Below, piece by piece: positions 22,989 through 32,674 of a DNA stretch of 64,000 nucleotides. Within the stretch, counting starts at the first letter, position 1. The number at the start of each line of letters is the position of its first letter. The notes beneath the pieces were generated by a model. It was not told the DNA's origin. It did not search any database and worked only from the letters and a program-made list of their open reading frames with translations. A program made the translations under genes and the position numbers. This DNA comes from Dysgonomonas sp. BGC7 (GTDB taxonomy: Bacteria > Bacteroidota > Bacteroidia > Bacteroidales > Dysgonomonadaceae), in NCBI RefSeq assembly GCF_001261735.1, contig NZ_CVRP01000005.1:1-64000 (forward strand). The letters run 5' to 3'.

Positions 22989-24596
22989 ATGAAGCACATA
23001 AAAAGATTCATTGCACTGTTTTTCATTGCAGCCGTTTTATCCGGCTGCAAAGAAGACATGGTAACTGTATCTTATCCGGAATATACAAAAGCCTTTCGTA
23101 ACCCGATGAAAGGCTTTAGGGAATACTTTGGCCCAGGAGAGGATAAGATAAGAGCAGAATATCCTTATCCGTATGGTTCGATGACAAAAGAATATATGCA
23201 ATGGAATATGATAGAAGATGATTCATCAGACGGCATCGATAAAATTATAGCATATAGCAATCATCGGTGGAAAGGAGTTGAGGATATCAATATGAAGGTA
23301 ATACTCAGAGTGCTCCTTGTCTGGGTAGAACCATGGCACGGAGGAAAAGCCAAAGATCCGAACAATCCGGACGACTTAAACGGATGGCACTGGCCAAAAG
23401 GAATTTCGCCGCAGGTAAGTCCTTACAAACAGATACCCGGATCGGTTGGAGCTTACGTTGATCCTAAAGACAAAACGACTCCGATCATAGGAGGATATTT
23501 CGATCCTGCCTTTCCCGAAAGAGTTGCAAAGCTTGTAGAAAAAATAGGTCAGGCATGGGATAACGATCCGCGTGTAGCTTATGTAGAAATGGGTATAATC
23601 GGCGAATGGGGCGAACATCACGATCCTGATCTATCAACTTACTGGCCTCCACACGATGAGCCAGAGCATGTTGCAAACCGCACATGGGTACCGGGTATGG
23701 AAAAAGTTCTGGGAGATGCTTTTACCAAAGCCTTCAAGAACAAAAAAGTAATGGTTCGTTATGCTTACGAATTCAAAGATTACGAATTTGGCATCTATTG
23801 GGATTCGTGGTCGCAACCTCAGGAACAAGTTCGTGGTTACGAAGAAATGAAAAAACTCGGCGATCGCTGGAAAACTCAGCCAATAGGTGGTGAAATAACA
23901 TGGAACTGGGGCGACTTAGCGAAGTTCAAATCTTTTGAGCAAGTTGTAGCTGACAAGCATACACGCGAATATACTATCGAACAGATACGGAACTTACATT
24001 GTAATCATCTCGGAGGCATTACCTGGGCTAACTTTAATGACCCTGAGTTTAGAAAGAATGCTGAAATACTACAAAAAGCTATGGGCTACCGCTTTATCCT
24101 ATCCGACTTTACTTATCCATCGGAAATAAAGAACGAAAAGCCATTGAATATTTCATTCAAAGTAGTTAATACAGGTTCTTCTCCTTTTTATTACAACTGG
24201 CCGGTTGAGGTATCTTTATTGGATGCTAAAACCCATCAGAAAGTTTGGAGCAAGACATTAGACAATGTAAATATTTCGGATTGGATGCCGGGCGATGATT
24301 GGACTATAGAAAAGGAAGCTTATCAAAAGCCTGCTCCCATAAACGAAATAAAAAGCTCTATTTCGATAGACAAAAGTTTACCTGATGGAGAATATATCAT
24401 AGCACTTTCTGTACTCGATCCGGCGGGAATGCTTCCTTCGTTACGTTTTGCAAATGAGAATTATTTTGAAGGAGGGTATCATCCGATGGGATATATTGGT
24501 GTGAATAAAAAACCTGGAAAAGCTATGATAGACAAGTCTTTGTTCTATGATATACAAAGCGATAAAACGTTAAGATATAACCTGAATAATAACTAA
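22989..24596 (+). CDS. DUF4832-type lipoprotein, putative glycosidase, copy B
   Basis: This 535-residue paralogue of the preceding gene is alike along its whole length, with identical blocks such as LGDAFTKAFKNKKVMVRYAY. The lipobox is LSGC followed by KEDMV. The candidate catalytic acids are conserved (YVEMGIIGEWGEHH and GGEITWNWG). It differs by an insert of about 10 residues (about 135-155, after HWPKGISPQ) near the putative active face and lacks the acidic linker of copy A. This suggests the two have diverged in substrate or in location. It lies 10 bp before the nucleoside hydrolase gene. Confidence 0.7.
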   Translation: MKHIKRFIALFFIAAVLSGCKEDMVTVSYPEYTKAFRNPMKGFREYFGPGEDKIRAEYPYPYGSMTKEYMQWNMIEDDSSDGIDKIIAYSNHRWKGVEDINMKVILRVLLVWVEPWHGGKAKDPNNPDDLNGWHWPKGISPQVSPYKQIPGSVGAYVDPKDKTTPIIGGYFDPAFPERVAKLVEKIGQAWDNDPRVAYVEMGIIGEWGEHHDPDLSTYWPPHDEPEHVANRTWVPGMEKVLGDAFTKAFKNKKVMVRYAYEFKDYEFGIYWDSWSQPQEQVRGYEEMKKLGDRWKTQPIGGEITWNWGDLAKFKSFEQVVADKHTREYTIEQIRNLHCNHLGGITWANFNDPEFRKNAEILQKAMGYRFILSDFTYPSEIKNEKPLNISFKVVNTGSSPFYYNWPVEVSLLDAKTHQKVWSKTLDNVNISDWMPGDDWTIEKEAYQKPAPINEIKSSISIDKSLPDGEYIIALSVLDPAGMLPSLRFANENYFEGGYHPMGYIGVNKKPGKAMIDKSLFYDIQSDKTLRYNLNNN

Positions 24597-24606
24597 ATCT
24601 ATTTAT

Positions 24607-25617
24607 ATGAAAATATTGAAGTACACATTATTAGCCATGCTTGTCTTCGCTTTCTGCTCATGTGAAGGCAAAAAGGGGACAAAACAAGAGCCCATTGCAG
24701 TAATATTCGACACGGATGTGGGAAATGACATTGACGACGTTCTGGCTCTGCAAATGCTTTTCAATTATGAAAAGGAAGGTAAGATAAACCTTTTGGGTAT
24801 CACTATCGGAAAATGCAATCCATATTCGATACAGTATGTAGATGGCTATTGCCGATTAAATGACAGGGGTGATATTCCTCTCGGATTTGCTTATAATGGA
24901 GTAAATCCGGAAGACAATAAGTATTTACGCCCGACATTAGATACCGTTATTGACGGTAAGAAGATACTACAGCCTCAACGGAGCCTAAGTGACAGTTTAC
25001 CCGAAGGATATAAACTTTTGCGTAAGTTGCTCGCTTCTCAGAAGGATGCCTCTATTGTATTCATTGCAGTAGGTCCTGAGACTAATCTGGCAAGATTGCT
25101 TGAATCGAAAGCTGACGAATATAGTGATCTGGACGGAAAAGCCCTTGTGAAAAAGAAAGTGAAGCTACTATCTATCATGGGAGGACTGTATGGTAATGAA
25201 TTTGATTTTCCTGAATGGAATATCGTACAAGATCTGAAAGCTTCTCAAAAAGTTTTTGCCGAATGGCCAACCGAAATAGTTGCCAGCGGATGGGAACTCG
25301 GAAACAAACTCCTATACCCACATCAGAGTATTCTAAACGACTTCACCTCTGATCATCCTATCAGTGTTTCTTATAAGATATACGAAAAAATGCCTTACGA
25401 CAGGCAGACTTGGGATTTAACGTCCGTAATACAAGCCATAGAGCCGGATAAAGGATATTTCAGTCTGTCTCCAAAAGGCATTATAGCTATCGACAGTGTC
25501 GGCAAAAGTATTTTTACCGCAAATGAGGAAGGAAAACATCGCTATATGCTAATAGATAAAGACAGTGTAGACTCTACCCTGAAGGCAATAGTAAATCAGG
25601 TAACAGGAAAGAAATAA
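24607..25617 (+). CDS. Exported nucleoside hydrolase (IunH family)
   Basis: This enzyme cleaves the N-glycosidic bond of ribonucleosides to give ribose and a free base. The 336-residue protein has the family's calcium-binding signature DTDVGNDIDD at residues 35-44. It carries a lipoprotein signal (lipobox FCSC, then EGKKG), so it works in the periplasm or at the outer membrane, not in the cytosol like most IunH enzymes. Ribose released outside the inner membrane would then enter by the permease encoded 26 bp downstream and be phosphorylated by the two ribokinases. This agrees with a nucleoside-scavenging locus. Confidence 0.9.
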   Translation: MKILKYTLLAMLVFAFCSCEGKKGTKQEPIAVIFDTDVGNDIDDVLALQMLFNYEKEGKINLLGITIGKCNPYSIQYVDGYCRLNDRGDIPLGFAYNGVNPEDNKYLRPTLDTVIDGKKILQPQRSLSDSLPEGYKLLRKLLASQKDASIVFIAVGPETNLARLLESKADEYSDLDGKALVKKKVKLLSIMGGLYGNEFDFPEWNIVQDLKASQKVFAEWPTEIVASGWELGNKLLYPHQSILNDFTSDHPISVSYKIYEKMPYDRQTWDLTSVIQAIEPDKGYFSLSPKGIIAIDSVGKSIFTANEEGKHRYMLIDKDSVDSTLKAIVNQVTGKK

Positions 25618-25643
25618 GGTATAAACAATAAAAGATTGAGATT

Positions 25644-26651
25644 ATGTTTATAGTAAACAGTTATACGTTAGCCATTCTGCTTTGCTTCATCACTATGTTG
25701 TGTTGGGGATCGTGGGGCAATACCCAAAAGCTTGCAAGTAAAAAATGGCGTTATGAATTGTTCTATTGGGATTACACCATCGGTATATTGTTGTTTGCCA
25801 TACTGTTGGTATTTACGCTGGGCAGTTTCGGCGATTCGGGACGTAGCTTCCTTGAAGATATTCAACAGTTGGAATCGAAATATATCGTTAGTGCCATCAT
25901 TGGTGGCGTAATCTTCAATGCCTCCAATATTCTTTTGGCAGCATCCGTATCCATGGCAGGTATGTCTGTGGCATTTCCTCTGGGCGTTGGTTTGGCTCTG
26001 GTGCTAGGTGTATTCATCAATTATTTCAGTGCTCCCAAAGGAGATCCACTATTGTTATTTTTAGGTGTATTCCTCATTGTAATAGCTATTATCTGCAATG
26101 GAATAGCTTCAGGAAAAAAGGGAGGAGAGCAATCTTCAGGAAATAGAAAAGGAATCATTCTGGCAGCTGTAGCAGGCATACTTATGTCATTCTTCTATCG
26201 GTTTGTTGCTGCGGCAATGGATCTGGATAATTTCGAAGCACCAACTCCCGGCATGGCGACACCGTATACAGCCTTTTTTATATTCACTATCGGTATTTTC
26301 TTGAGTAACTTCGTTTTCAACACGGTGGTAATGAAACGGCCATTTGTTGGTGAACCCGTCAGCTACAAAGAATACTTTTCCGGAAAATCGAAAACTCACC
26401 TTGTCGGCATTCTGGGTGGATGTATTTGGGGACTAGGCACAGCTCTAAGTTATATTGCCGCCGGAAAAGCCGGAGCTGCAATTTCCTATGCTTTAGGACA
26501 AGGTGCACCCATGATAGCTGCTCTTTGGGGTGTGTTTATCTGGAAAGAATTTAAAGGAGCTAATAAAAGCGTCAATATGCTTCTATTATTGATGTTTCTA
26601 TTATTCATCGCAGGATTGTCTTTGATTGTCATGGCTGGCGAAAATTCATAA
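25644..26651 (+). CDS. GRP/RhaT-like sugar permease
   Basis: This 335-residue integral membrane protein has about ten predicted helices. The opening TLAILLCFITMLCWGSWGN, with the conserved tryptophan/glycine pattern, and the late segment AGAAISYALGQGAPMIAALWG match the GRP-type (drug/metabolite superfamily) sugar transporters. In the Bacteroides ribose locus a permease of this type (rbsT) closes the operon. It should carry ribose across the inner membrane. Confidence 0.85.
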   Translation: MFIVNSYTLAILLCFITMLCWGSWGNTQKLASKKWRYELFYWDYTIGILLFAILLVFTLGSFGDSGRSFLEDIQQLESKYIVSAIIGGVIFNASNILLAASVSMAGMSVAFPLGVGLALVLGVFINYFSAPKGDPLLLFLGVFLIVIAIICNGIASGKKGGEQSSGNRKGIILAAVAGILMSFFYRFVAAAMDLDNFEAPTPGMATPYTAFFIFTIGIFLSNFVFNTVVMKRPFVGEPVSYKEYFSGKSKTHLVGILGGCIWGLGTALSYIAAGKAGAAISYALGQGAPMIAALWGVFIWKEFKGANKSVNMLLLLMFLLFIAGLSLIVMAGENS

Positions 26652-26760
26652 ATATATATATGAAGAAAATAGAAATAGCCAAGCACATATCCGGAACAAA
26701 AGCAAGCCTCTTGGCGATGAGCTAACTAATTTTTAAAATTTTCAAAAATCACATTAAATA

Positions 26761-28695
26761 ATGAAAAAGATATCTTTAATAGTTTTAACTCTAATTTGCT
26801 CTGTTATTTGCGCTTATGCAAAGCCTATTGAGGTGAAATCGCCTGATGGGAAAAACAAAGCAGTAATAGAGACAGATGGAAAAGTATCCTATTCTTTTTT
26901 TCGCGAAGGAGTTCAAATATTGACAAACTCACCGCTGTCTCTCACTGTAGGAAATCGTATTTGGGGAGAAGATAAAAAGTGCGAAAAGGTCGAGAGAAAA
27001 TGCGTTTCTGAGCTGGTAAGCTTTATTGTTCCCCGCAAATACAAAAAGACTCAGAATAACTATAATCAGGTTCTATTAAACTATAAAGGATATAAAATAG
27101 AATTCAGAGTGTATAACGATGGTGTAGCTTATCGTTTTATCAGTACTGCCGAGAATAATGAGCCGGTGAAAGAAGAACAAATACAATATCGTTTCACTCA
27201 AGATCATCTAAGCTATACTTTATTGACAGATCAGTTGCAAAACTGGTTTGAACAAGACTATACTGTTAAGAATATCAACACTCTTCCTCGAGATAGCTTT
27301 TCTGTTGCTCCGGTAATGGTCAAAGTGGATAAATATAGGGTGTTACTGGCAGAAGCTGACCTCTACAATTATGCAGGAATGTACCTCCGACCGGGCGAAC
27401 AGTCCTTCAATGGAGTTTTTGCTTATTATCCTGACAAAGAAGAGCCTGCCGATGGCGACAATAAAATATATGCTGCAACCCGCAAAGATTATATTGTGCC
27501 TCAATGCGGAAAACGCTCTTTTCCTTGGCGTGTAACAGGCATCTTCGACAGCGACTACGATATATTGAACAGCGAACTAATCTTTTTACTTTCGGAAGAT
27601 GTAGCTAAAGGCGCAGATTATTCGTGGATAAAACCCGGAAAAGTATTATGGGACTGGTGGAACGACCGGAACATATACAATGTAGATTTCAAAAGTGGAA
27701 TTAATACAGCGACCTATCTGTATCTTATAGATTATGCAGCTAAGCATAAAATAGAATATATTCTGATAGATGAAGGCTGGTCTGCCCGTAACGACCTATT
27801 GACTCTGAACCCTGAAGTAGACATTCCTCAGATATGTAAATATGCTGCAACAAAAGGTGTCGGTGTGCAGCTTTGGGCCAAATGGGTTAATGTAGACAGA
27901 CAATTAAACGAAGCTTTCGACCAATTTGTAAAATGGGGTGTAAAAGGAGTGAAGATAGACTTTATGGACAGAAACGATGCCAAAATGGTAAATTTCTACG
28001 AGAGAGTAGCTATTAAAGGTTCTGAGAATAAACTTTTAATCGATTTTCACGGATCGTACCCCAATGAAGGTATGCGCCGCAAGTATCCAAATCTGATGAC
28101 TCGTGAGGGTGTTGTTGGGCTTGAATATAACAAATGGAGTAAACGTGCAACAGTGAAACACGATGTCATTATTCCATACCTACGCATGTGGGTGGGGCCA
28201 ATGGATTACACACCGGGAGCTATGCTAAATGCTCATCCTGAAACATTTTACGACAATCAGCGTGAGCCAATGAGCCAAGGCACACGCAGCCATCAATTAG
28301 CTATGTATGTAGTATACGAAAGTCCTCTCCAAATGATTTCGGACAGCCCGACCAAGTATGAGGAAAATCAGGAAAGTTTTGAATTTATAAAAAATACTCC
28401 TGCCGTTTGGGATGAAACTATTCCATTAGCAGGCGAAATCGGAGAATTTATCATTGTTGCACGCCGATCAGGAAATATATGGTACATCGGTGCTATGAAT
28501 GGAGATACTCCTAGATCAGTTGACGTAGATTTATCTTTTCTGGGACAGGGTGCTAAGAAGATAAAAGCGCATATAGACGGGGTGAATGCTTCACAACAAG
28601 CAAAAGATTTTAGAGTAGTAGAATCCGCAATAACCAATCATAAACTTAAAATAGATATGGTCAGAGGTGGCGGATATATAGGTATTATTAGATAA
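26761..28695 (+). CDS. Glycoside hydrolase family 97
   Basis: This 644-residue enzyme has a cleaved signal peptide ending CAYA and is probably periplasmic. An N-terminal beta-sandwich (about 20-280) is followed by a TIM barrel (about 285-560) and a C-terminal domain. The barrel shows KIDFMDRND with D400 as the likely nucleophile and REGVVGLEYNKWS with E449/E455 as acid/base candidates. This is the retaining, alpha-galactosidase-like branch, not the SusB inverting type. It follows the permease after 109 bp and ends at a strong terminator, so it is the last gene of the ribose-locus run. Its substrate relation to ribose is unclear. Confidence 0.88.
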   Translation: MKKISLIVLTLICSVICAYAKPIEVKSPDGKNKAVIETDGKVSYSFFREGVQILTNSPLSLTVGNRIWGEDKKCEKVERKCVSELVSFIVPRKYKKTQNNYNQVLLNYKGYKIEFRVYNDGVAYRFISTAENNEPVKEEQIQYRFTQDHLSYTLLTDQLQNWFEQDYTVKNINTLPRDSFSVAPVMVKVDKYRVLLAEADLYNYAGMYLRPGEQSFNGVFAYYPDKEEPADGDNKIYAATRKDYIVPQCGKRSFPWRVTGIFDSDYDILNSELIFLLSEDVAKGADYSWIKPGKVLWDWWNDRNIYNVDFKSGINTATYLYLIDYAAKHKIEYILIDEGWSARNDLLTLNPEVDIPQICKYAATKGVGVQLWAKWVNVDRQLNEAFDQFVKWGVKGVKIDFMDRNDAKMVNFYERVAIKGSENKLLIDFHGSYPNEGMRRKYPNLMTREGVVGLEYNKWSKRATVKHDVIIPYLRMWVGPMDYTPGAMLNAHPETFYDNQREPMSQGTRSHQLAMYVVYESPLQMISDSPTKYEENQESFEFIKNTPAVWDETIPLAGEIGEFIIVARRSGNIWYIGAMNGDTPRSVDVDLSFLGQGAKKIKAHIDGVNASQQAKDFRVVESAITNHKLKIDMVRGGGYIGIIR

Positions 28696-28737
28696 TAAAG
28701 CCTGAATCTTACTCAAAGATCATTAAAAATCGAACAT

Positions 28738-28774
28738 AAAAGCTGTATATTTAATTAATATACAGCTTTTATAT
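28738..28774 (+). terminator. Terminator closing the ribose-locus operon
   Basis: AAAAGCTGTATAT (28738-28750) pairs perfectly with ATATACAGCTTTT (28758-28770) around a 7-nt loop, ending in T-rich sequence. Confidence 0.85.
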
Positions 28775-28862
28775 TTTTAGTTTGGGGATATTTATTCAAG
28801 ATTATCGTAGATTTCAGTCCTATCTTTTTATCGTTCATGGGGTGATGTTTTAATTTGTTTGT

Positions 28863-28870
28863 TATATTTG
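28863..28870 (+). promoter_or_regulatory. Candidate -7 element for the 119-residue gene
   Basis: TATATTTG fits the consensus and lies 20 nt before the ATG at 28891. Confidence 0.45.
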
Positions 28871-28890
28871 ATTTGTTTTAATTATTGATT

Positions 28891-29250
28891 ATGAGTGACA
28901 CTAAATTGACCAAATGGGATTTAATACTTCCTGCTATAGTTTTCATTGTAGGTATTCCTCTGATGATTCTTTTTTATAATTATGATAACAATAAAATAGA
29001 AAACAATATAAAAAAATCTTTATACTTACCCGATTCTGTTAAAACAGAAGTGAAAGGATTTGTCTTAAAAGAAAGATATATAAAAGAAAAAGGAATTACT
29101 CTTATTGACTTATCCAATGGGAGAAAGTACAGCTTACGTGATGCGTGGTTTATTAAGCGTGATTATTATATCTACAAACCAGCTAATAACGATTCAATTT
29201 ATATTTATGATAGAAAAAATAAATTAATCAATCATAAACAAGAAAACTAA
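28891..29250 (+). CDS. Small membrane-anchored hypothetical protein
   Basis: This 119-residue protein starts at ATG 28891; an in-frame TTG two codons earlier is less likely. It has one membrane helix (about residues 10-30, LILPAIVFIVGIPLMILFYN) and a lysine-rich, beta-strand-rich domain outside. No family was recognised. It sits alone between the ribose locus and the fructan locus. From its stop to 29519 there is only AT-rich sequence with no ORF or clear signal. Confidence 0.6.
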   Translation: MSDTKLTKWDLILPAIVFIVGIPLMILFYNYDNNKIENNIKKSLYLPDSVKTEVKGFVLKERYIKEKGITLIDLSNGRKYSLRDAWFIKRDYYIYKPANNDSIYIYDRKNKLINHKQEN

Positions 29251-29519
29251 ACCCTTATATCCTTTTTCTCTTGTTTTATCCTTTTCCTTCTTTATTTTCC
29301 AAGCCATTAAGCACTGTATTGGGAAGTCTACTGCCCGCTATTACTGAATGCAAGAGCCTTACAATCAGAATATTTTAGATTCTAAAATTCATCCAACCAG
29401 CCTGTATAAATTCTTCTCATGCTACATTTTTCATTGCTTTTGAACAATTTTTTATCATAAGGAATTTAAATTAAGAGGTTCTTTGCATTGAATTATACAA
29501 AATTTATAATACTAATACC

Positions 29520-32500
29520 ATGATGAAAAGAATGAGAAAAATCCTCTTATTATTTTTCTTTGCGTCCTGCATCTCGGCATATGCTCAGGAAATAGACGTA
29601 AAAGGAATTGTGAAATCGAAAACAGATAGCGAGCCACTCATTGGAGTTAGCGTTACTGTGAAACACAAAACGATTGGGACTATAACCGACACAGAAGGTA
29701 ATTATCATTTGACAACTAACACCAACGACACATTAGTCTTCTCTTATGTAGGATTCAAAACTACAGATATCTCGATTAAAGGCAAGCCGGAGATCAATAT
29801 AGATTTGGAAGAAAACTCTCAAATGCTAAAAGAAGTTGTTGCAGTCGGCTACCGTACCGAACGTAAAGCAGACCTGACCGGAGCTGTCTCTGTGGTAAAG
29901 GTTAGCGAAATGATGTCGGCTGCCGAAAACAATCCGATGAAAGCTCTGCAAGGACGTGTGGCAGGAATGCAGGTGACAGACAACGGAGGCCCTGCCGGAA
30001 AAGCTACAATTCGTATTCGGGGTATCGGCACAATGAACAACAACGACCCTCTTTACATAATTGATGGCGTACCATCGCAGGGAGGGATGCACGAACTGAA
30101 CTCGAACGATATAGAAAGTATACAAGTACTCCGAGATGCTTCGGCTGCAAGCATTTACGGATCACGTGCAGCCAACGGAGTTATCATCATCACTACTAAA
30201 AAAGGAAAAAGCGGAGTACTCAAAGTTGATTTCGACAGCTATGTAACTATCTCCAATTTCCATTCACGAATGAAAATGCTAAACTCAGGCGAATACGCAC
30301 AAGTGTTGTGGAAAGCATCTGTAAATGATGGGATTGATGCCAACAGCAATGGCTTAGGGATCTACTATGATGAATCTACAGACGCCAACGGCCGTAAGAC
30401 TCTGAATAACGCATATTTCCCGAAACAATATTATGACAAAGCCGGAAACAAACTCATTCCTGCCAATACCGACTGGTTTGATGAAATCACACGTACAGGT
30501 GTAGCACAGTCTTACAATTTGTCGGTAACTAACGGAACAGACAAAGGCAATTATTTCTTTTCGTTGGGCTACTATGACAATAATGGATTGGTAAAACATA
30601 CCGACTTCTCTCGCATATCGGCACGCATCAACTCCGATTACAAACTCGTAGGAGATATAATAACCATTGGAGAAAACTTCTCTATAAACCGCACAAGTGA
30701 AGTAGAGCAGCCTTATCAGATAACAGAAGTAGCCATGATGGCTGTCCCCTTTATTCCTGTTCATACAGCAGATGGAAGCGGCTGGGGAGGCCCTGTACGA
30801 TCCCTACCCGACCGACAGAATCCTGCACGCTTAGTATATCATAACAAAGACAACAGATATAATTATTGGCGAGTATTTGGTAATGCTTTTATAAACATTC
30901 GCCCTATTAGCAAATTAAATATCCGTTCCAATTTTGGAGTAGATTATGGCAACTTTTATAAACGATCGCTCAATCATTCTTTTGTATCGGGCTTCCTTGA
31001 AGAAAGTAAAGAAAAGAATTATTCCTTGATAGAACAATCGCATTGGACAAAATGGAATTGGTCTAATACCGCCACTTACGACTTTCAGATAGGAAAAAAT
31101 CGTGTGGAAACTCTTGCAGGTATGGAAATGTTTTATCAGGATGATATTAGCTTTGCTATACAAGCCAACAATTTTGCACTGGAGACCCCTCAATATATGT
31201 GGCCTAGTCTTGGCACAGGAGCCATTACCGGACGAGGCGATGCAACAGGCTATAAGTTATTATCTTTCTTCGGTAAAGTTAACTATGCCTACGATGACAA
31301 ATATCTGGCTTCGGCAACCGTACGTCGCGATGGATCTTCACGTTTCCATAAAAATAACCGATGGGGAACTTTCCCTGCCTTCAATCTCGGATGGAGAATC
31401 ACACAAGAACCGTTTATGGATAAAACTAAAGATTATATTTCCGATCTTAAACTTCGCTTCGGATGGGGACAAAACGGGAATCAGGAAATAGGCAACTATT
31501 CCATTTACGATATTTACACACCATACTATGGCGTTACAGGTGATTATATCTGGGCTTCGAACGGAATATGGAGTACATCATATGATATGGACGGTAAAGG
31601 TTCGGGACAGCTTTCTTCAGGGTTTAAAAGAGACAGGCTCGGAAACGATAAACTGAAATGGGAAACAACTACACAAACCAACGTGGGGCTCGACTTTGCT
31701 TTTCTTGACAACTCTTTGTACGGATCAGCCGAATATTATATAAAGAAAACTAAAGATATTCTTGTCGAACCTCCTTATGCCGGAATAAAAGGAGAAGGAG
31801 CTACCCAATGGGTAAATGGTGCAGGAATGGAAAACAAAGGATTCGAATTTTCTGTCGGATATCGCAACAAAACAAATTTCGGCTTAGCTTACGATATCAA
31901 TGCCAACATATCCACTAATAAAAATAAGGTAACTACCCTACCCGAATCAGTAATCAATGCCTATGGCGGAAACGGTAAATGGGACAACATTCTCGGACGC
32001 CCATACCAATCCTACTATGGCTATGTCGCCGATGGTATATTCAAATCGCAGGACGAATTAGATCAGCACGCCCGTCAGGATGGAAAAGGCATTGGACGCA
32101 TTCGTTACAAGGATCTTAACAACGACGGATATATAGACGAAGACGACCGCACCTGGATCGGCGACCCTTATCCCGACTTTATGTATGGAGTGAATATTAA
32201 TCTCGAATACAAGAATTTTGATCTCTCTATGTTCTTTCAGGGACTTCATAATGTAGATATAATAAATGATGTAAAAAGGCATACCGATTTTTGGAGTGTA
32301 ATAGATGTATATTCAAATAAAGGCCAACGCCTACTTGATGCCTACGATCCTATTTCCAACCCAAATTCGAATATACCGAGCATAGCATACAACGACGCAA
32401 ATAACGAAGCTCGTTTTTCGACCTATTTCGTAGAAAACGGCTCGTATCTGAAGATGAGAAATATACAGCTGGGATATTCACTTCCAACATCGTTGCTCGG

Positions 32501-32654
32501 GAAAGTAAAACTTAGCAAACTGCGCTTTTATGCCAGTGGACAAAATTTATTCACCATCAAGAGTAAAAGCTTCACCGGACAAGACCCTGAGAATCCAAAT
32601 TTCGGATATCCTATTCCTATCACATTCACACTAGGTGTTAATGCTACTTTCTAA
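29520..32654 (+). CDS. SusC/RagA family TonB-dependent transporter (fructan locus)
   Basis: This 1044-residue outer-membrane importer has a signal peptide ending SAYAQ, a carboxypeptidase-regulatory-like domain (about 25-105), the SusC plug signature (IDGVPSQGGMHELNSNDIES and SIYGSRAANGVIIITTKKG), then a barrel ending NATF. It is the first gene of a run that goes on to SusD, a DUF4960 protein, two GH32 enzymes, a permease, a fructokinase and an HTCS, as in the levan locus of B. thetaiotaomicron (BT1754-BT1765). It should import fructo-oligosaccharides. Confidence 0.95.
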   Translation: MMKRMRKILLLFFFASCISAYAQEIDVKGIVKSKTDSEPLIGVSVTVKHKTIGTITDTEGNYHLTTNTNDTLVFSYVGFKTTDISIKGKPEINIDLEENSQMLKEVVAVGYRTERKADLTGAVSVVKVSEMMSAAENNPMKALQGRVAGMQVTDNGGPAGKATIRIRGIGTMNNNDPLYIIDGVPSQGGMHELNSNDIESIQVLRDASAASIYGSRAANGVIIITTKKGKSGVLKVDFDSYVTISNFHSRMKMLNSGEYAQVLWKASVNDGIDANSNGLGIYYDESTDANGRKTLNNAYFPKQYYDKAGNKLIPANTDWFDEITRTGVAQSYNLSVTNGTDKGNYFFSLGYYDNNGLVKHTDFSRISARINSDYKLVGDIITIGENFSINRTSEVEQPYQITEVAMMAVPFIPVHTADGSGWGGPVRSLPDRQNPARLVYHNKDNRYNYWRVFGNAFINIRPISKLNIRSNFGVDYGNFYKRSLNHSFVSGFLEESKEKNYSLIEQSHWTKWNWSNTATYDFQIGKNRVETLAGMEMFYQDDISFAIQANNFALETPQYMWPSLGTGAITGRGDATGYKLLSFFGKVNYAYDDKYLASATVRRDGSSRFHKNNRWGTFPAFNLGWRITQEPFMDKTKDYISDLKLRFGWGQNGNQEIGNYSIYDIYTPYYGVTGDYIWASNGIWSTSYDMDGKGSGQLSSGFKRDRLGNDKLKWETTTQTNVGLDFAFLDNSLYGSAEYYIKKTKDILVEPPYAGIKGEGATQWVNGAGMENKGFEFSVGYRNKTNFGLAYDINANISTNKNKVTTLPESVINAYGGNGKWDNILGRPYQSYYGYVADGIFKSQDELDQHARQDGKGIGRIRYKDLNNDGYIDEDDRTWIGDPYPDFMYGVNINLEYKNFDLSMFFQGLHNVDIINDVKRHTDFWSVIDVYSNKGQRLLDAYDPISNPNSNIPSIAYNDANNEARFSTYFVENGSYLKMRNIQLGYSLPTSLLGKVKLSKLRFYASGQNLFTIKSKSFTGQDPENPNFGYPIPITFTLGVNATF

Positions 32655-32674
32655 TCTATAAACGATTTACCAAA

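Noticed and set aside
26661-26726. 21-codon ORF between the permease and GH97 genes as a leader peptide
   Set aside because: No run of regulatory codons and no terminator behind it; the frame is too short to support.
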